Source: Caulobacter rhizosphaerae
Lineage (GTDB): Bacteria > Pseudomonadota > Alphaproteobacteria > Caulobacterales > Caulobacteraceae
Length of the DNA: 64,000 nucleotides
Reading direction: 5' to 3'
NCBI RefSeq assembly: GCF_010977555.1
Contig: NZ_CP048815.1
Location: 1,914,501 to 1,978,500 of the forward strand
Below are positions 1 through 10,278 of this stretch, in pieces. Below the pieces are notes generated by a model. That model did no database searches. It was not told the origin of the DNA and saw only the letters and a program-made list of their open reading frames with translations. Every line of letters begins with the position of its first letter. Positions within the stretch are counted from its first letter, which is position 1. Position numbers and translations under genes: made by a program.

Positions 1-694
1 GCGGCACCGAGCCGTGGGGGCGCGTCCCGGCCAGGCGCTCGGCCTGCACCATCGCCTCGCGCGACGGGCGGGGACGGGCGCCCAGCCAGATCGTCGCCAA
101 GTGATCGACCATCTCGGCCAGTCCGGCGCTCTCCAACGCCGGCGACCAGGCCGAGAGATTGTACAGCGCCTCGTGTTCGAAGAAGGCGTGCAGGACGCGG
201 CCGTCCACCGCCGGGAGGCCGCAGCGTGCGGCGGCGTCGATCCAGAAGTCCCGCCACAGACGGGTCCAGGCGGCCGCCGGGCCATGGCCCGGATCGGCGG
301 CGACGGTCTCCTGATAGATCAGGGCCAGGCGACGGCCGTCGCCGGCCCAGGCGCCGAGCAGGTGGAACAGGGCCCAGGCCAGGCCGTCCGGCGAGGCGGG
401 CAGGGCGGCGAGGGTGTGCGAGCAATCCTGCAACCAGGCGCGAGTCTCCTCGACGCCTTGCTCGAAAACCGTCAGTAACAATCGTTCTATATTGCCGAAG
501 TTGTAGTTGATCGCGCTGGGCGCCGTGCCCGCGCTGGCGGCGATGGCGCGCGCCGAGGCGGCGCTGATTCCGCCATCGGCGATCAGCTGTCCCGCCGCCA
601 TGACGAGGCGTTGACGGGTGTCGTCGTGAGACCCCGGGGCCCGCGCGGACGCAAAGGCGGCGGAAAGGGGCAAGGCGGGCGGACGGGCGACCAT
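1..694 (-). CDS. TetR/AcrR-family transcriptional regulator, 3' end outside the window
   Basis: The frame runs leftward from an ATG at 694 and leaves the window without a stop, so at least 231 residues are visible and the C-terminus is missing. Residues about 24-75 form a TetR DNA-binding domain: a helix with RQRLVMAAGQLIADGG, then the helix-turn-helix with ARAIAASAGTAPSAINYNFG and a following ERLLLTVFE helix. The rest is an alpha-helical ligand-binding domain rich in Trp and Ala. A second ATG lies at 701. The gene is divergent from the TonB receptor that starts at 851, so it most likely represses that receptor and the downstream phosphatase. The ligand cannot be read from the sequence. Confidence 0.85.
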   Translation of the reverse strand, partial: MVARPPALPLSAAFASARAPGSHDDTRQRLVMAAGQLIADGGISAASARAIAASAGTAPSAINYNFGNIERLLLTVFEQGVEETRAWLQDCSHTLAALPASPDGLAWALFHLLGAWAGDGRRLALIYQETVAADPGHGPAAAWTRLWRDFWIDAAARCGLPAVDGRVLHAFFEHEALYNLSAWSPALESAGLAEMVDHLATIWLGARPRPSREAMVQAERLAGTRPHGSVP

Positions 695-758
695 GGCGCA
701 TATTCCCCGCCCGCATCCAGATCGCAAGGCTGTCCTTGGATCCGCGACGACCTTCGCG

Positions 759-781
759 GAACTGAAACATAACATTCGTTC
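759..781. promoter_or_regulatory. Candidate TetR operator in the divergent intergenic region
   Basis: An imperfect dyad with GAAC and GTTC ends (GAACTGAAACAT on the left, AACATTCGTTC on the right) lies in the only AT-rich part of the 156-bp gap between the tetR gene and the TonB receptor. TetR proteins usually bind such dyads between divergent genes. Symmetry is incomplete, so this is a tentative call. Confidence 0.3.
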
Positions 782-850
782 TGAGGTCACGGATAAAGCT
801 TAGACGCGCCCCGAGCCCGGCGGTCCGCCGGGAAAACTTGGGGGACACAG

Positions 851-3154
851 ATGAAGCGGAACTTCGAGATGGCGGCGCGGCGCGCCGGCCTGTTGACGGG
901 CGTGGCGGCCTTGGCCCTCTGCGGCGCGGCCCGCGCCGCGGACGCTCCGCCGCCGGCCGCTCCCGCCGCCGCCGCCGCCGCCGAAGGCGCGGTGGGCCTG
1001 GAGCAGGTCGTCGTCACCGCCCAGAAGCGCAAGACGGATCTTCAGGACACCCCGATCGCCATCTCGGCCATGGACAGCGAAGCCCTGAAGGCCCGCCACG
1101 TGCAGTCGATCGAGGACCTGGGCGACGGCGCGATCCCGTCGCTGCGAGTGGCCCCGTTCTTCGCCCGCAAGTCGGCCCTGACGATCGGCATGCGCGGCAT
1201 CGGCGCCCTGGGCGACGCCAACCAGCCGGCCCGCGACCAGGCTGTCGGCGTCTATGTCAACGGCGTCTATCTGGGCCGGGCCCAGGGCCTGGGCTCGGCG
1301 CTCTACGACGTCGAGCGCATCGAGGTGTTGAAGGGGCCGCAGGGCACGCTGTTTGGCCGCAACACCGAGGGGGGCGCGGTCAGCATCGTCACCAAGGCGC
1401 CGACGGGTGTCTTCGGCATGAACACCACGGTCGGCTACGGCGACTACAACGCCTACAAGGCCGAGACCCATCTGGATCTGCCGGCGTTCCATGGCGTCAG
1501 CGTCAAGATCGACGCCCTGCTCAGCAAGCGTGGCGGCACGACCACCAACCCGACCACTTCGGGCCAGCCGGACTTCAACAGCTACGACAAGCGCGGCGTG
1601 AACCTGGAAGCGGCGTGGAAGCCCAGCGACCACTTCAACGCCGACTACGCCTTCGACGTCTCGTACGACGGCTCGACGCCCTACTATGTGCAGCTGGAGA
1701 AGAAGGGTTCGCTGGCGCTGGCGCCCTTGACGCCGCTCCAGCCCGACCGCGCCAAGCGCGCCAATGTCGGCGTGCCGCTGCAGATGAGCGAGGGCGACAC
1801 GCGCGGCCATCGCCTGAACCTGACCTGGACCCTGGCCGACGATCTGGAGCTGAAGTCCATCAGCTCGTACCGCAAGCTGACCCAGACCCAGTTCGACAAC
1901 GGCGCCGTGGCCCTGTCCGTGTTCGCGCCGAACGGGCCGTTCGCCCGCTACAGCGTGGCCCGCGTCTGGCAGGACCAGGACAGCCAGGAACTGCAACTGG
2001 TCGGCAAGACCGAGCGCCTCGACTACGTGGCCGGCGTCTTCTATTTCCGCGAGAAGGTCAGCGACAACGCCCAGACCCCCAACTCGCTGCAATGGAACGC
2101 CACGGGCACGGGCTACACCCAGCTTTCGATCGACTTCAACACCGTTCCGAAGGATCGCGCCAGCCGGGTGACCACGACCAGCTACGGCGCCTTCGGCCAG
2201 GCGTCCTGGACGCCGCCGGTTCTGGACGACAGGGCCCATGTCACAGTCGGCGGCCGCATCACCCGCGACGCCAAGAAGGGCTCGCTGGACGTGGTCAACG
2301 GCGCCTTGCCCAGCTACGTCGACGCCAACAAGAACACGGTCGTCGGCGCGATCCCCTTGGACGAGTCCTGGAGCCACTTCGACCCGCTGGTCAGCGTCGC
2401 CTACGAACTGACGCCGGAGATCAACCTCTATGGCCGCTGGAGCACGGGCTACAAGGCCGGCGGCGCCAACTCGCGTTCGCTGACCTATCGCGCCTTCGAT
2501 CCCGAGAAGGTCAAGATGTTCGAGGTCGGGACCAAGACCGAGTTCTGGGACCACCGCGTACGCCTGAACGTCGCGGCGTTCACCGGCGACATCAAGGACG
2601 CCCAGGTCGACTTCAACGTCATCATCGTGGGCAACAACCGCGGCACCCTGGAAACCACCAACGCCGCCTCGGGCAAGACCAAGGGCTTGGAGCTCGACTT
2701 CGCCCTGCTCCCGATGGAGGGCCTGACCCTGTCGGGCGCCTACGCCTACACCGACGTCAAGCTGTCGAAGGCCTTCAACCCGTTCACCAACGCCCAGTCG
2801 ACCATCTATCCGCTGTACAGCCCCAGGAACGCCGGCAGCGTCGCGGTCGACTATGTCCACCCGGCCCTGGGCGCGACGTTCAAGGCGCACCTGGACGCCA
2901 ACTTCGCCGACAGCCAGTTCACCAGCACCACCGACCCGACGCGGAGCGACAAGTCGTTCACGGTGAACGGCCGCCTGGCCCTGGCCGACATCAGGCTGGG
3001 TGACGGGGCGCCGGATCTGCAGCTGTCGGTCTGGTCGCGCAACCTGACCAATGAGTCCTACGCCTTCCTGCGCAACACCAACGCCGCCCTGGGCAGGTAC
3101 GCGATCTACAACGAGCCGCGCACCTTCGGCGTCGAAGCCAACGTGAAATTCTAG
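851..3154 (+). CDS. TonB-dependent outer-membrane receptor
   Basis: This 767-residue protein starts with a signal peptide (basic MKRNFEMAARR, hydrophobic stretch, cleavage near ARA-ADA around residue 30). An Ala/Pro linker and a TonB-box-like LEQVVVTAQKR segment follow near residues 50-60. The plug domain has the usual IRGIG-type block (MRGIGALGDANQP) and VEVLKGPQGTLFGRNTEGG near residues 157-175. The rest is a 22-strand-type beta-barrel with alternating aromatic residues, ending in the outer-membrane signature ...GVEANVKF. It takes up a substrate by TonB/ExbBD energy. The phosphatase gene begins about 20 bp after its stop, so the two are probably one transcript controlled by the divergent TetR. 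The substrate is unknown; a phosphorylated ligand is a guess from the neighbour. Confidence 0.9.
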   Translation: MKRNFEMAARRAGLLTGVAALALCGAARAADAPPPAAPAAAAAAEGAVGLEQVVVTAQKRKTDLQDTPIAISAMDSEALKARHVQSIEDLGDGAIPSLRVAPFFARKSALTIGMRGIGALGDANQPARDQAVGVYVNGVYLGRAQGLGSALYDVERIEVLKGPQGTLFGRNTEGGAVSIVTKAPTGVFGMNTTVGYGDYNAYKAETHLDLPAFHGVSVKIDALLSKRGGTTTNPTTSGQPDFNSYDKRGVNLEAAWKPSDHFNADYAFDVSYDGSTPYYVQLEKKGSLALAPLTPLQPDRAKRANVGVPLQMSEGDTRGHRLNLTWTLADDLELKSISSYRKLTQTQFDNGAVALSVFAPNGPFARYSVARVWQDQDSQELQLVGKTERLDYVAGVFYFREKVSDNAQTPNSLQWNATGTGYTQLSIDFNTVPKDRASRVTTTSYGAFGQASWTPPVLDDRAHVTVGGRITRDAKKGSLDVVNGALPSYVDANKNTVVGAIPLDESWSHFDPLVSVAYELTPEINLYGRWSTGYKAGGANSRSLTYRAFDPEKVKMFEVGTKTEFWDHRVRLNVAAFTGDIKDAQVDFNVIIVGNNRGTLETTNAASGKTKGLELDFALLPMEGLTLSGAYAYTDVKLSKAFNPFTNAQSTIYPLYSPRNAGSVAVDYVHPALGATFKAHLDANFADSQFTSTTDPTRSDKSFTVNGRLALADIRLGDGAPDLQLSVWSRNLTNESYAFLRNTNAALGRYAIYNEPRTFGVEANVKF

Positions 3155-3173
3155 AGCGATGGGAGACCTGAAG

Positions 3174-4247
3174 ATGGATCGACGTCTTTTCCTCACGGGC
3201 GCCGGCGCCCTGGCGCTGGCGCCCGCCGCCCGCGCCGCGACTGGGCTGGACGCCAAGGCCGCCCGCACCGCGCCCGGGACCGTTCGCCTGGGCTGGACCG
3301 GCGCCCGGGCTGTTTCGGTCTTCGTCTCGGCGGATCCGGGCGCGACCAAGGCCGCCATGCGTCCGCTGGTTGCGGCATCGGGCGCGACGGCGGATCTGGC
3401 CGCGCCGGTTTCGCCCCGCCCGTACTTCCTGGTCACGGCGGCCGACGGTCGCCAGACCCGCGTCGCCGAGCGGCTGTTGCCGCTGGAGGGCGGCCGCAAC
3501 TTCCGCGACCTGGGCGGCTGGCGCGCGGCCGATGGCCGCCAGGTGAAATGGGGCCGGATCTACCGCTCGGGCGTGATGAGCGGCCTGACGGCGCCCGACA
3601 TGACTTACCTCTCGAAACTGGGGATCACGGTGATCTGCGACCTGCGCAGCCCGGGCGAGCGTACGGCCGAACCCAATCCGTTCCTGAAGGCCGGCGGCCC
3701 CGAGGTGGTGGCGACCGACTACGACATGAGCGGCTCCATGGCGTCGCTGATGAAGCTGTCCAATCGCGAACAGGCCATCCAGGGCTTCGCCGACGCCTAT
3801 GTGTCGTTCATCGACATGCTGACCCCGCACTATACCGACATGTTCGCGCGCCTGGTCGCCAATGAGGGGCCGCTGGCCTTCAACTGCAGCGCGGGCAAGG
3901 ACCGCACGGGCGTGGCCTCGGCGCTGATCCTGTCGGTGCTGGGCGTCCCGCGCGAGACGGTGATCGCCGACTATGCCCTGACCCAGGTCTACACCCCGCC
4001 ATCGTACTACATGAAGCAGATGTCGAGCGGCGCGGGGACCAGCGGCGTGTCCGCCCGGCAGGCCCAGGCCTTCGCCAAGATGCCGCCGGAGGTTCTGCAG
4101 GTGATCATGGGCTCGGATCCGGAGGTCATGCGCCGCGCCCTGGCTTCGATGGACGTCAAGTTCGGGGGTCCGGTCGGCCTGGCCAAGGCCCGCCTTGGCC
4201 TGACCGACCGGAAGATCGCCCAGCTGCGCGGCGCCTATCTCGCCTGA
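3174..4247 (+). CDS. Exported tyrosine-protein phosphatase (Y_phosphatase3 family)
   Basis: From the ATG at 3174 the protein has 357 residues. I prefer that start because GGGAGACC lies just upstream and it opens a compact signal peptide, MDRRLFLTGAGALALAPAARA, with a Tat-like DRRLFL motif; an in-frame ATG at 3159 would add five residues. A small beta-domain precedes the catalytic domain, which opens with the family signature GGRNFRDLGGW and contains the P-loop NCSAGKDRTG with nucleophile Cys238 and Arg244. Family members dephosphorylate phosphotyrosine or phospholipid-like esters. Export plus linkage to a TonB receptor suggest a periplasmic role on an imported ligand. The substrate is not shown by the sequence. 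Confidence 0.85.
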   Translation: MDRRLFLTGAGALALAPAARAATGLDAKAARTAPGTVRLGWTGARAVSVFVSADPGATKAAMRPLVAASGATADLAAPVSPRPYFLVTAADGRQTRVAERLLPLEGGRNFRDLGGWRAADGRQVKWGRIYRSGVMSGLTAPDMTYLSKLGITVICDLRSPGERTAEPNPFLKAGGPEVVATDYDMSGSMASLMKLSNREQAIQGFADAYVSFIDMLTPHYTDMFARLVANEGPLAFNCSAGKDRTGVASALILSVLGVPRETVIADYALTQVYTPPSYYMKQMSSGAGTSGVSARQAQAFAKMPPEVLQVIMGSDPEVMRRALASMDVKFGGPVGLAKARLGLTDRKIAQLRGAYLA

Positions 4248-4254
4248 CCTGTGA

Positions 4255-4289
4255 CCGACGTTCCGATGGCGGCGCCATCGGAACGTCGG
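4255..4289. terminator. Perfect 16-bp hairpin between convergent genes
   Basis: Arms 4255-4270 (CCGACGTTCCGATGGC) and 4274-4289 are exact reverse complements with a 3-nt GGC loop. The hairpin sits 8 bp after the phosphatase stop and 25 bp from the stop of the convergent hydrolase. A two-way transcription terminator is the simplest reading, although neither strand has a long T-run. Confidence 0.6.
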
Positions 4290-4313
4290 CGCCCACCGCC
4301 TCGGAAGGGTGAG

Positions 4314-5690
4314 CTAGGGGCGGGTCCGCGCCGCGATCCAGTCGGAAATGATCTCCAGGGCGGCGGGGGAGAAGGTTTCCTCGATGCGGCCATACTCCTG
4401 GGGCGAGCCTGTGCTGGCGCTCTGGAAGAGGTGGTTCAGCCCGGGCAGGGCCATGACGGTCGCATCCCGGTCGTCGCGCAACGCCGCCCGCAACGCCGGC
4501 ACGTTCTGCTCAGCGATCACCTGCATGTCCTTGTCGCCGTTCAGCGCCAGCACCGGGACGCGGATCTTCGCGAGGGCGGGGCCAGGGTCGTAGGCGATGA
4601 ATTCGCGATACCAGGGACTGCCGATCATGCTCGCCTGAACCGCTGCGGCGGCCGGCGGGAGGTCGCCGCGGGCCTCGGACAGGAGGCGCGTCACCTCGGT
4701 GCGAGCGGCGTCCGCGTCCTTGGCCTGCAGCACGGCGTCGTCAACCTTGGTCATTAGGGCCTGGCTGCGCGCGATGGCCTCGGGCGGAGCGCCGAGCGCG
4801 GCCATCACCGCCTGGCGCTGAGCGGTCAAGAGCGCTCGCGCCGGCACGCCCGGGGCGGCGAGCAGGAGGAGGAAGGCGATCTTCGGGTCCTTCGCGGCGA
4901 CCATCGGGGCGATCATGCCGCCCTCGCTGTGGCCGAGCAGGCCGACCTTGCCGGCGGCGATCTCCGGGCGTCCGCGCAGGAAGGCGGCCGCGGCTTCCGC
5001 GTCGACCGCGAAGTCGCTGCTGGTCGCGGCGGCGAAACCGCCCGTGGATTTGCCGACGCCCCGGTCGTCGAACCGGAGCACGGCGACACCCTTGCGGGTC
5101 AGGTGGTCGGCCAGCACGAGGAACGGCTGATGCCCCGCAAGGGTCTCGTTGCGGTCCTGCGGCCCGGAGCCGGTGATCAGGACGACAGCGGGGAAGGGGC
5201 CCTCGCCGGGCGGCAGCGTCAAGGTTCCGGCCAGCCGGACGCCGGGAGCGCTGTCGAAGGCGACCTCCTCCTCGCGGTAGGGGTAGGGTCTGCCGGGCGT
5301 CTGCGGCCGGGCGGCGACGGGAACGGGGCCCCGGGTCAGGGTCAGCGGCAGCGAGACGCCCTGTGTCCAGGACCCGACCCAGGCCTGCTGCGGAGCGTCC
5401 CAGGCGCCCTCGAAGCGGCCATGGATGGCGGTCGCCGAGAAAGACAGCCTGCCGCCCTGGCCGCGCACCTCGCTCAGGGCGATCGCCGCGCCGCCCTGGT
5501 CGGGGCTGACCAGCTGGCCGGCCAGGACGCCGTCCAGGCCGGCGGTCACCGTCAGCCCGACGCGCAGCTCGCTGGGACCGACCTTCAGCACGCCATGCCA
5601 GTCGCCCGTTGCTTCCTGGGCGCGGGCGGCGGAGGCCAGCAGGCCGAGCGCCGCCGCCAGGGCCGCAGCCCATGACACCGTCTTCTTCAT
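4314..5690 (-). CDS. Exported alpha/beta hydrolase (S9/dienelactone-hydrolase-like)
   Basis: The 458-residue protein begins with a clear signal peptide, MKKTVSWAAALAAALGLLASAARA, then a beta-rich N-terminal domain to about residue 130. The alpha/beta-hydrolase domain follows: oxyanion region VVLITGSGPQDRNET, nucleophile elbow GHSEGG with Ser255, acid in LNGDKDMQV and catalytic His in PGLNHLF. This layout matches secreted serine esterase/peptidase-like hydrolases that have a small N-terminal sandwich. The natural ester or peptide substrate is not evident. It converges on the phosphatase gene and lies 14 bp downstream of the slipin gene on the same strand, so it could be the third gene of the gntR-slipin transcript. 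Confidence 0.8.
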   Translation of the reverse strand: MKKTVSWAAALAAALGLLASAARAQEATGDWHGVLKVGPSELRVGLTVTAGLDGVLAGQLVSPDQGGAAIALSEVRGQGGRLSFSATAIHGRFEGAWDAPQQAWVGSWTQGVSLPLTLTRGPVPVAARPQTPGRPYPYREEEVAFDSAPGVRLAGTLTLPPGEGPFPAVVLITGSGPQDRNETLAGHQPFLVLADHLTRKGVAVLRFDDRGVGKSTGGFAAATSSDFAVDAEAAAAFLRGRPEIAAGKVGLLGHSEGGMIAPMVAAKDPKIAFLLLLAAPGVPARALLTAQRQAVMAALGAPPEAIARSQALMTKVDDAVLQAKDADAARTEVTRLLSEARGDLPPAAAAVQASMIGSPWYREFIAYDPGPALAKIRVPVLALNGDKDMQVIAEQNVPALRAALRDDRDATVMALPGLNHLFQSASTGSPQEYGRIEETFSPAALEIISDWIAARTRP

Positions 5691-5704
5691 CGCCCTGGCT
5701 CCTC

Positions 5705-6625
5705 TTAGGTCGCGCTCGGCGGCGCGCCGCGACTGGCCGTCGCCGCCTGGGTCAGGCCCAGCACGCCGCCGGGGTTCATCGCGTCGACCATCGCGGTCGG
5801 CAGCAGGATGGTGGCGCCGCCTTCCTTGGTGGTCTCGTAGATGATGTTCATGGCGCGCAGCTGCAGGGCGGTCGGCGAGCGGGCGTAGATCTCGGCGGCT
5901 TCGACGAACTTTTCCGCCACCTCCTGCTCGGCCTGGCCGAGAGCCACGCGGGCCAGGCGCTCGCGCTCGGCCTGGGCTTGGCGGCTCATGGCGTCCTGCA
6001 ACCCGGCGGGCACGCCGATGTCGCGGATTTCCACCGAGATCACCGAGATGCCCCAGTCGGCGGTCTTGCGGCCGATCACCTCGCGCAGGACGCCGTCGCT
6101 CTTTTTTCGTTCGGCGAGCAAGGTGGCCAGCGTCGAGGAGCCGACCATCTCGCGCAGGGACGTCTCGGCGACCTGGGCGATGGCGCGCTTATAGTCCTGG
6201 ATCTCCAGGGCCGCCCGCTCGGTGTCGTGCACCTGCCAGAAGATCACGGCGTCGATGTTCACCGGCACGGTGTCTTTCGAGAGCGCCTGCTGGGCGTTGA
6301 ACTCGGTGGTCTGGATGCGCTGGTCGATCCAGTAGGCGACCTCGTCCACCACGGGTATGGTCAGGAAGAGGCCTGGTCCGGCCACGCGATGGAAGCGCCC
6401 CAGGCGCAGGACAATCGCCCGCTCCCACTGCTGGGCCATCTTCAGGGCCAGCGGCGTCAGAACGCCGACGGCGATCATCAGGCCGCCCAGCCATTGCAAC
6501 GGCGCCTGGCCGGTGGCGAGCAGGGCCACGCCGGCGATGATGAGCACCACCATCAGGACCATGGCCGGGGCGTTGAGCCGTCCGGCGAGGCTTTCGCCGA
6601 GGCGGAGTTGAGGCAGGGGAGTCAT
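5705..6625 (-). CDS. SPFH/Band 7 membrane protein of the slipin type
   Basis: The 306-residue protein has two close hydrophobic segments at about residues 20-60 and then a canonical SPFH (Band 7) domain: ERAIVLRLGRFHRVAGPGL, IPVVDEV, SKDTVPVNIDAVIFW and SLREMVGSSTL. A helical part follows with DWGISVISVEIRDIGVP and an Ala/Glu/Arg-rich coiled-coil. Slipins are stomatin-like scaffolds of the inner membrane that often pair with an NfeD protein and a ClpP-class protease; no such partner is visible here. Its ATG at 6625 is 1 bp from the stop of the short GntR regulator, so expression is probably governed by that repressor. Confidence 0.88.
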   Translation of the reverse strand: MTPLPQLRLGESLAGRLNAPAMVLMVVLIIAGVALLATGQAPLQWLGGLMIAVGVLTPLALKMAQQWERAIVLRLGRFHRVAGPGLFLTIPVVDEVAYWIDQRIQTTEFNAQQALSKDTVPVNIDAVIFWQVHDTERAALEIQDYKRAIAQVAETSLREMVGSSTLATLLAERKKSDGVLREVIGRKTADWGISVISVEIRDIGVPAGLQDAMSRQAQAERERLARVALGQAEQEVAEKFVEAAEIYARSPTALQLRAMNIIYETTKEGGATILLPTAMVDAMNPGGVLGLTQAATASRGAPPSAT

Positions 6626-6626
6626 T

Positions 6627-7028
6627 TCAGTCCTCCTTCTTGGCGGCGAGCGCCGCGATGCGTTGGATCAAGAGTTCCGGTTCGACGCCCATGGCCGCGG
6701 CCTGGGCGAGGGTCTGGCGGGCCAGATCGTCAGCCGCCTGGGTCTGGGCGCGCGCGTCGAGCGGCCGGGGCGGTTCGGCGACGAAGCTGCCGCGGCCACG
6801 TTCCAGGCGCAGGGCGCCGGTGCGTTCCAGCTCGTCATAGGCGCGGCGCACGGTGTTGAGGTCGATGCGCAACGCCACGGCCACCTGCCGCATGGTCGGC
6901 ATCTGATCGCCGGGCTTCAGCAGCCCCGCGCCCATCGCCCTCAGGAACTGCTCCCGCAACTGCACATAGATGGGAACGCCGGTCCCCTCTATTCGCAAGG
7001 CGCCAAGGATGTGTTCCTGTGTATGCAT
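6627..7028 (-). CDS. Short GntR-family regulator (YtrA type)
   Basis: The 133-residue protein has a winged-helix GntR domain at residues about 14-80: PIYVQLREQFLRAMGAG, KPGDQMPTMRQVAVAL, the recognition helix DLNTVRRAYDELERTGAL and the wing LERGRGSFVAE. A short helical tail, typical of the YtrA subgroup that lacks a large ligand domain, completes it. The ATG at 7028 is preferred; an upstream in-frame ATG at 7049 would add MFILYEC. A 12-bp palindrome spans the preferred start, which fits autorepression. The slipin gene follows with no gap, and the exported hydrolase may be in the same unit. Confidence 0.85.
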   Translation of the reverse strand: MHTQEHILGALRIEGTGVPIYVQLREQFLRAMGAGLLKPGDQMPTMRQVAVALRIDLNTVRRAYDELERTGALRLERGRGSFVAEPPRPLDARAQTQAADDLARQTLAQAAAMGVEPELLIQRIAALAAKKED

Positions 7029-7031
7029 ACA
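7020..7031. promoter_or_regulatory. Palindromic operator candidate over the gntR start codon
   Basis: TGTATGCATACA is a perfect 12-bp palindrome covering the preferred start codon of the GntR gene. A second TGTATG half-site lies 14 bp upstream in the direction of transcription. GntR proteins of the YtrA type bind GT...AC palindromes, so this is the likely autoregulatory site. Confidence 0.55.
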
Positions 7032-7295
7032 TTCATACAATATGAACATGCGCTTCGAGTCAACGATCGGCCTCGGCGCGGAGCGATCGACGCGAAGATC
7101 GTGCTCGCGAGCAGGTGGCGGGGAGGGCGGCGACGACATTCGCATCGTGGGGCCGGACGGACATGGCGCGGCGGCGCCCGGGGCCTGTCGAGACGGTGAC
7201 GGTGCGCCCGAAGGGCTAGCCGGCGTCGTCGTCGCTTCGAATTGCCATGGCTCTAAGGCTGGCGTACTGGTCCGACCCGCGTTAGCAGACCGCCC

Positions 7296-8924
<1,629 letters not shown>

Positions 8925-9090
8925 GCGGCGGCGCTACCAAGCACGTTTTCGCCGACGAGCTGACGTCAAGCCTGTCGATCCGCTCGCCGCCGCGGCCACG
9001 TCGCGCGCGTTGCTATGGACGCTGGTTTGTAAGGCGGACTAGGCTAACCTGCTGCTCGCGCCCAGCGAGAGGCGGGCGGTTGGGGCGACT

Positions 9091-10278
9091 ATGCGTATGA
9101 GTCTTGAGCTTGGGGATGCGTTGCGCCCCCTGCCGTACCACCTGCGGCTCGTGGATTACCTGAAGCGCGCCGAGCCCGAGGTCTGGAAGTGGGCGTCGTC
9201 GTTCGCGGCGCAGGACCAGCACGTGCAGGAGGTGCGGGCCGGCCTGTTGCGCGAGACCTACCGCCTGACGCCCGAGTCCCATCCTGACGTCTACGCCGCC
9301 TGCCGGGCGGTGATGGCGAAGCTGGAGATCGAGGCGCCCGTCACCCTCTATCAGGCCGGCGGCGACAGCATGAACGCGGCCTTGTTCTACCTGCCGGGCG
9401 AGGTGCACGTCCTGTTCTACGGCCCGGTGCTGGAGAAGCTCGGCCCGGACGAGCTGGCCGCGCTGCTCGGCCACGAGCTGTCGCACTATCGCCTGTGGTC
9501 CCTGGACGGCGGCGACTATCATACCGTCTCACGCATCCTCGACCATACCCTGGCCGACCCCGGCGCGAGCGCCAGCCACGCCAACACCGCGCGCCTCTAC
9601 GATCTCTTCACCGAGGTCTATGCCGATCGCGGGGCGGCCTTCGTCACCGGCGCCGCCGGCCCGTCGATCTCGACCCTGGTCAAGGTGCGGACAGGGATCC
9701 ATGCCGTGGATCCGGAGGCCTACCTTGCCCAGGCCAGGGAGCTGGAGGCGGGGCCTCCTCGCCTGTCCGAAGGACAGTCGCACCCGGAAATCTATCTACG
9801 GGCCCAGGCGGTCGGCAAATGGGTGGAGGGCGACCCGGGGCTGGACGACTGGCTGCGCCTCCGCCTCCAAGGGCCGCTGTCGATGAGCAAGCTCGACTTG
9901 ATCGATCAGGCCGAGCTCGAAACCCTGACCCGCCGTTTCGTCTCCCGCTTCGTCGCCCAGGAAGCGATGCGCAGCGACCTGGTAATGAGCCAGGTGAAGC
10001 GCTACTTCCCCGACTGGTCCGACGCCGAGGCGACGGTGGAGTTGGACGCGATCACGCCCGAGCAGGCCGACGACAGCGTCCGCGATTACCTCGGCTTCGT
10101 GATGCTCGACCTGGCTCTGGCCGATCCCGACGTGCGCGACCACGCCCTGCTGGAAGCGGCGCGCGCGGCCAAGGACCTGGGCCGCGCCGAGGCCTTTCTC
10201 GAGGCGCTCAAGCGCGAGGGCGGCCTGCCCAAGCGCGAGGTCGAGGGTCTGGCTCGCAAGCTGAAGGCCGCCGCGTGA
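9091..10278 (+). CDS. M48-type zinc metallopeptidase coupled to the giant helicase
   Basis: The 395-residue protein has a zinc-peptidase core: HELSH at residues 128-132 (two His ligands and catalytic Glu129) and the downstream EVYADR motif with Glu175 as probable third ligand, as in the EYxADR motif of M48 peptidases. I see no transmembrane helix or signal peptide, so unlike HtpX or Ste24 it should be a soluble cytoplasmic enzyme. The C-terminal half (about residues 200-395) is helical and has no domain I recognise. Its TGA overlaps the GTG start of the helicase gene (GTGA at 10275-10278), so the two are translationally coupled and probably act together. A nearby in-frame ATG is at 9097. Confidence 0.8.
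   Translation: MRMSLELGDALRPLPYHLRLVDYLKRAEPEVWKWASSFAAQDQHVQEVRAGLLRETYRLTPESHPDVYAACRAVMAKLEIEAPVTLYQAGGDSMNAALFYLPGEVHVLFYGPVLEKLGPDELAALLGHELSHYRLWSLDGGDYHTVSRILDHTLADPGASASHANTARLYDLFTEVYADRGAAFVTGAAGPSISTLVKVRTGIHAVDPEAYLAQARELEAGPPRLSEGQSHPEIYLRAQAVGKWVEGDPGLDDWLRLRLQGPLSMSKLDLIDQAELETLTRRFVSRFVAQEAMRSDLVMSQVKRYFPDWSDAEATVELDAITPEQADDSVRDYLGFVMLDLALADPDVRDHALLEAARAAKDLGRAEAFLEALKREGGLPKREVEGLARKLKAAA

Noticed and set aside
800..3499. Long open frame of 899 codons on the minus strand over the first TonB receptor
   Set aside because: High GC leaves antisense frames open. The plus-strand frame has a signal peptide, plug and barrel motifs; the antisense product is low-complexity and rich in Arg/Val/Gly repeats.
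9495..10274. Upstream extension of the helicase frame
   Set aside because: It overlaps the peptidase gene out of frame and reads as Arg/Pro/Gly-rich sequence; the GTG at 10275 forms a normal GTGA overlap.
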